NCBI GenBank assembly: GCA_035556495.1 | Contig: DATMEW010000166.1 | Coordinates: 1-64,000, forward strand | Direction of reading: 5' to 3' | Source of the DNA: CANKHJ01 sp035556495 | GTDB lineage: Bacteria > Pseudomonadota > Alphaproteobacteria > Rhizobiales > Xanthobacteraceae | DNA: 64,000 nucleotides | In this document: positions 62,196 through 64,000 of the stretch, in pieces | Numbering within the stretch: position 1 is the first letter of the stretch | Layout of the letters: each line of letters starts with the position of its first letter | Translations under genes and position numbers: made by a program | Notes under the pieces: model-generated | What the model saw: only the letters and a program-made list of their open reading frames with translations | Told to the model about the DNA's origin: nothing | The model's database searches: none

Positions 62196-62435
62196 ATGGC
62201 AGCGAACATCACTCTCACAATCGAACTCCCTGAGAATTTCGCGACGGAGTATTCCGCGCGGCAGGCGCTGGCGGAGCAACTTCAGCTCGCCTCGATAAGG
62301 GTCGGCAGCACGGCCGATGTTTTCGGTGACCTGTTCGACGCATCAGGCCGTGTCGTCGGAATGTTCATGATCAGTGACGATCCGATCCAGCCTCAGGCAC
62401 AATCCGCAGCCTTGCGTGCGGGCCGAGCGGAGTAG
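62196..62435 (+). CDS. Small uncharacterised element protein
   Basis: A 79-residue protein with mixed alpha/beta character (NITLTIELPENFATEYSARQ). It begins four bases after the preceding stop and ends six bases before the large gene, so all are one transcript. No family recognised. Confidence 0.55.
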   Translation: MAANITLTIELPENFATEYSARQALAEQLQLASIRVGSTADVFGDLFDASGRVVGMFMISDDPIQPQAQSAALRAGRAE

Positions 62436-62441
62436 CGGTCC

Positions 62442-64000
62442 ATGCCGCTCATTTTTCCCGACGAACCATATACGCCGCAGACGCGTGTGCCGACTGGTGT
62501 GGAACCGCCGCGCGAGATGCCGCCTTCCGGGCCGGCCGTTCAGGCCGCCGCGATGCGGCAGGAAAACCCTATCGTCAATCTGGCGACCCGTCTGTTTGCC
62601 GAGTCCTATCCGGAGGAACCCGGCCACAATCCGCTCGACATTATCCGCGACACGCCGTTCGAGGAGCGGCATCTCGACCTTTTCGCGAACAGCCGGTCGG
62701 AGGCAGAGACGCGGTCGATCATGCGCCGCATCGAGGGTGAGGACGCTGACCGCCGGATGCTCGACGCCGCCGGGTTTGCCGGGGTGGTGGCGCAGTTCGG
62801 CGCCGGGATGTTCGATCCGACCATCGCCCTGCCAGCCGGCACGATCTATCGCAATGCCCGCGGGGGCCTGTCCATCGGCCGGTCCGCGATGAGCGCGGCC
62901 GCCGCCGGCACCTTGCAGGCAGGCGTGGCCGAGGCGGCCCTACAGGCGGGCCAGGAGACGCGCACGGCGGCGGAGAGCGCCATGGCCATCGGCTCCGCCA
63001 CGCTGCTCTCCGGCCTGCTGGGGGCCGGCGCGGTGGCGCTTCTGGCCCGCTCGGAGCGCGACGTGCTAGTGAACGCGCTGGACCGGATGCGGGACGAGAT
63101 CGACGCGCACGCCGGAAACCGGCCGGAAGCGGCCGCGCCGCCGGGTCAAGCCGGCGCTGAGGCCGCTTCGGGACCGGTCGGCCGCGGTGCTGAGGTCGGG
63201 ATGCGGCCGGCCGCCGCGAATGACGCTGGTTCGCCAGCCATGGCGGCATCTGCCGGCGCGGCTGCTGCGGACACCCGACAACTCAATCTCGCTGGCGCGC
63301 TGGGTATAGAGAAAATCCCAATGGGGCCGTTCGGCTCGCCGACCCGTCGCACGCTCATGTCGGAGTCCATCCCGGCTCGCCGCGTCATGGCCGACCTGGC
63401 TGAGACGCCCTATCGTTTCGAGGGTGACGAGGTGCCGACCAAGGGGCCCGCGGCGTCGCGCATCATCTCCATGGAGGTGAATGGCACCAAAGTGCAGGTC
63501 AGCGATGAGATGGACCGCCTGTTCGCGGAATATCGGTTCGGGGGTGAGCAGGTCTGGTTTCCTCGCGGGCGCGCGCAGTTCGAGCGCTTCACGGGGCAGG
63601 CCGACCAGTTGATGACCTATGCGGACTTCAAGCGGGCCGTGGCGCGCGCCGCGATGTTCGGCGACAGCCACGAAATTCCGCAGGTCGCGCAGGCCGCGCA
63701 GTTCATCCGCCGGAAGGTGTTCGAGCCTTGGGCGACGCGGGCCGAGAAGGCGATTCCAGAGTTCAAGCGCACGGCCGCCGCCGAGGGCGAAGCCTATTTC
63801 CCGCACGTCTGGAACAAGCAAAAGGTGCGCGCGCAGCGCCCGGAGTTCGTCGACAAAATCACCGACCACTACGTGGCCGATCAGGCGAAGAAGGCGGCGG
63901 CTAAGCAGCGCCTGACCTTCCTTCAAGCCCAGCTTCGGTCATGGAATCAGCAGATCGGAAAGCTGGACGCACGGTTTGCGCGGATCGAGACGAGGCTTGA
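62442..64000 (+). CDS. Large element protein, 3' end outside the window (possible virion or polyvalent protein)
   Basis: At least 519 codons are open to the window edge, with GGAG about ten bases upstream of the ATG. After a proline-rich start, residues ~95-210 are alanine/glycine-rich with hydrophobic stretches (FAGVVAQFGAGMFDPTIALP, SAMAIGSATLLSGLLGAGAV). A low-complexity linker follows and then an alpha-helical region with charged repeats. This resembles large phage proteins (internal virion proteins or large polyvalent proteins) but no motif proves it. The stop lies beyond the window, so length is unknown. Confidence 0.75.
   Translation, partial: MPLIFPDEPYTPQTRVPTGVEPPREMPPSGPAVQAAAMRQENPIVNLATRLFAESYPEEPGHNPLDIIRDTPFEERHLDLFANSRSEAETRSIMRRIEGEDADRRMLDAAGFAGVVAQFGAGMFDPTIALPAGTIYRNARGGLSIGRSAMSAAAAGTLQAGVAEAALQAGQETRTAAESAMAIGSATLLSGLLGAGAVALLARSERDVLVNALDRMRDEIDAHAGNRPEAAAPPGQAGAEAASGPVGRGAEVGMRPAAANDAGSPAMAASAGAAAADTRQLNLAGALGIEKIPMGPFGSPTRRTLMSESIPARRVMADLAETPYRFEGDEVPTKGPAASRIISMEVNGTKVQVSDEMDRLFAEYRFGGEQVWFPRGRAQFERFTGQADQLMTYADFKRAVARAAMFGDSHEIPQVAQAAQFIRRKVFEPWATRAEKAIPEFKRTAAAEGEAYFPHVWNKQKVRAQRPEFVDKITDHYVADQAKKAAAKQRLTFLQAQLRSWNQQIGKLDARFARIETRL

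Noticed and set aside
1..64000. CRISPR array
   Set aside because: No regularly spaced repeats with unique spacers were seen; the GTCAC array has units too short and too close.

Overview
The window looks like chromosomal DNA of a GC-rich alphaproteobacterium, most likely of the order Hyphomicrobiales (Rhizobiales). The reasons are the RecA sequence with an alphaproteobacterial GTTC-N7-GTTC SOS box upstream, the many orphan Bug-type solute-binding proteins, genes for aromatic-acid catabolism, and small family proteins typical of that order. The taxonomic call is an inference from protein character; no search was run.

Layout. 0-6.6 kb is ordinary chromosome: recA, a YdjA-like nitroreductase, an amidase, a DUF4010 membrane protein, a 1-Cys peroxiredoxin with a good terminator, an esterase and tRNA-Arg(TCG). 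From 6.6 to 12.2 kb, directly 3' of that tRNA, lies an AT-richer accessory block. It holds a protein with a duplicated N-terminal domain, an OLD-type ATPase/TOPRIM nuclease, a HEPN-like Rx4H protein with a TTG start, and an HNH-like zinc protein. This block is the best candidate for an undescribed (probably defence) system. 12.6-17 kb carries a degenerate L,D-transpeptidase, two solute-binding proteins and an MFS transporter.

17.1-27.3 kb is a minus-strand catabolic operon: MarR regulator, gentisate 1,2-dioxygenase, fumarylacetoacetate-hydrolase-type ring-product hydrolase, an Fe(III)-type solute-binding protein, an FAD aromatic hydroxylase, a phthalate-dioxygenase-type Rieske oxygenase, and the ABC ATPase and fused permease. 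The logic is uptake of an aromatic acid, oxygenation, ring cleavage through gentisate and hydrolysis. After an IS3 remnant, 27.7-36.5 kb has a LysR gene facing a plus-strand cluster with protocatechuate 4,5-dioxygenase (LigA/LigB-like), an amidohydrolase, a carboxymuconolactone-decarboxylase-like protein, a flavin monooxygenase, a Bug protein, a MetE-like protein and a 4,5-dihydroxyphthalate-decarboxylase-like protein.

36.6-38.6 kb is decaying DNA: an internally deleted gamma-glutamyltransferase, an L-lactate permease with stop and frameshifts, and a MarR tail, around an intact small membrane protein. 38.6-56.1 kb returns to intact genes: cytochrome b561, two large subtilisin-type autotransporters flanking a quinone-oxidoreductase gene, an SDR, a lipocalin-like protein, DUF983, a CDF cation exporter, an MFS exporter, a broken ribbon-helix-helix gene, a short PhnA/YjdM protein, and a Bug/esterase/cupin/LysR group.

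56.1-64 kb starts with an integrase tail remnant and tRNA-Ser(TGA). An integrated element then runs off the window: tyrosine integrase, excisionase-like protein, overlapping small genes, a RepA-type ATPase followed by a GTCAC repeat array, an HTH protein, small unknowns and a large open-ended gene that may be a virion or polyvalent protein.
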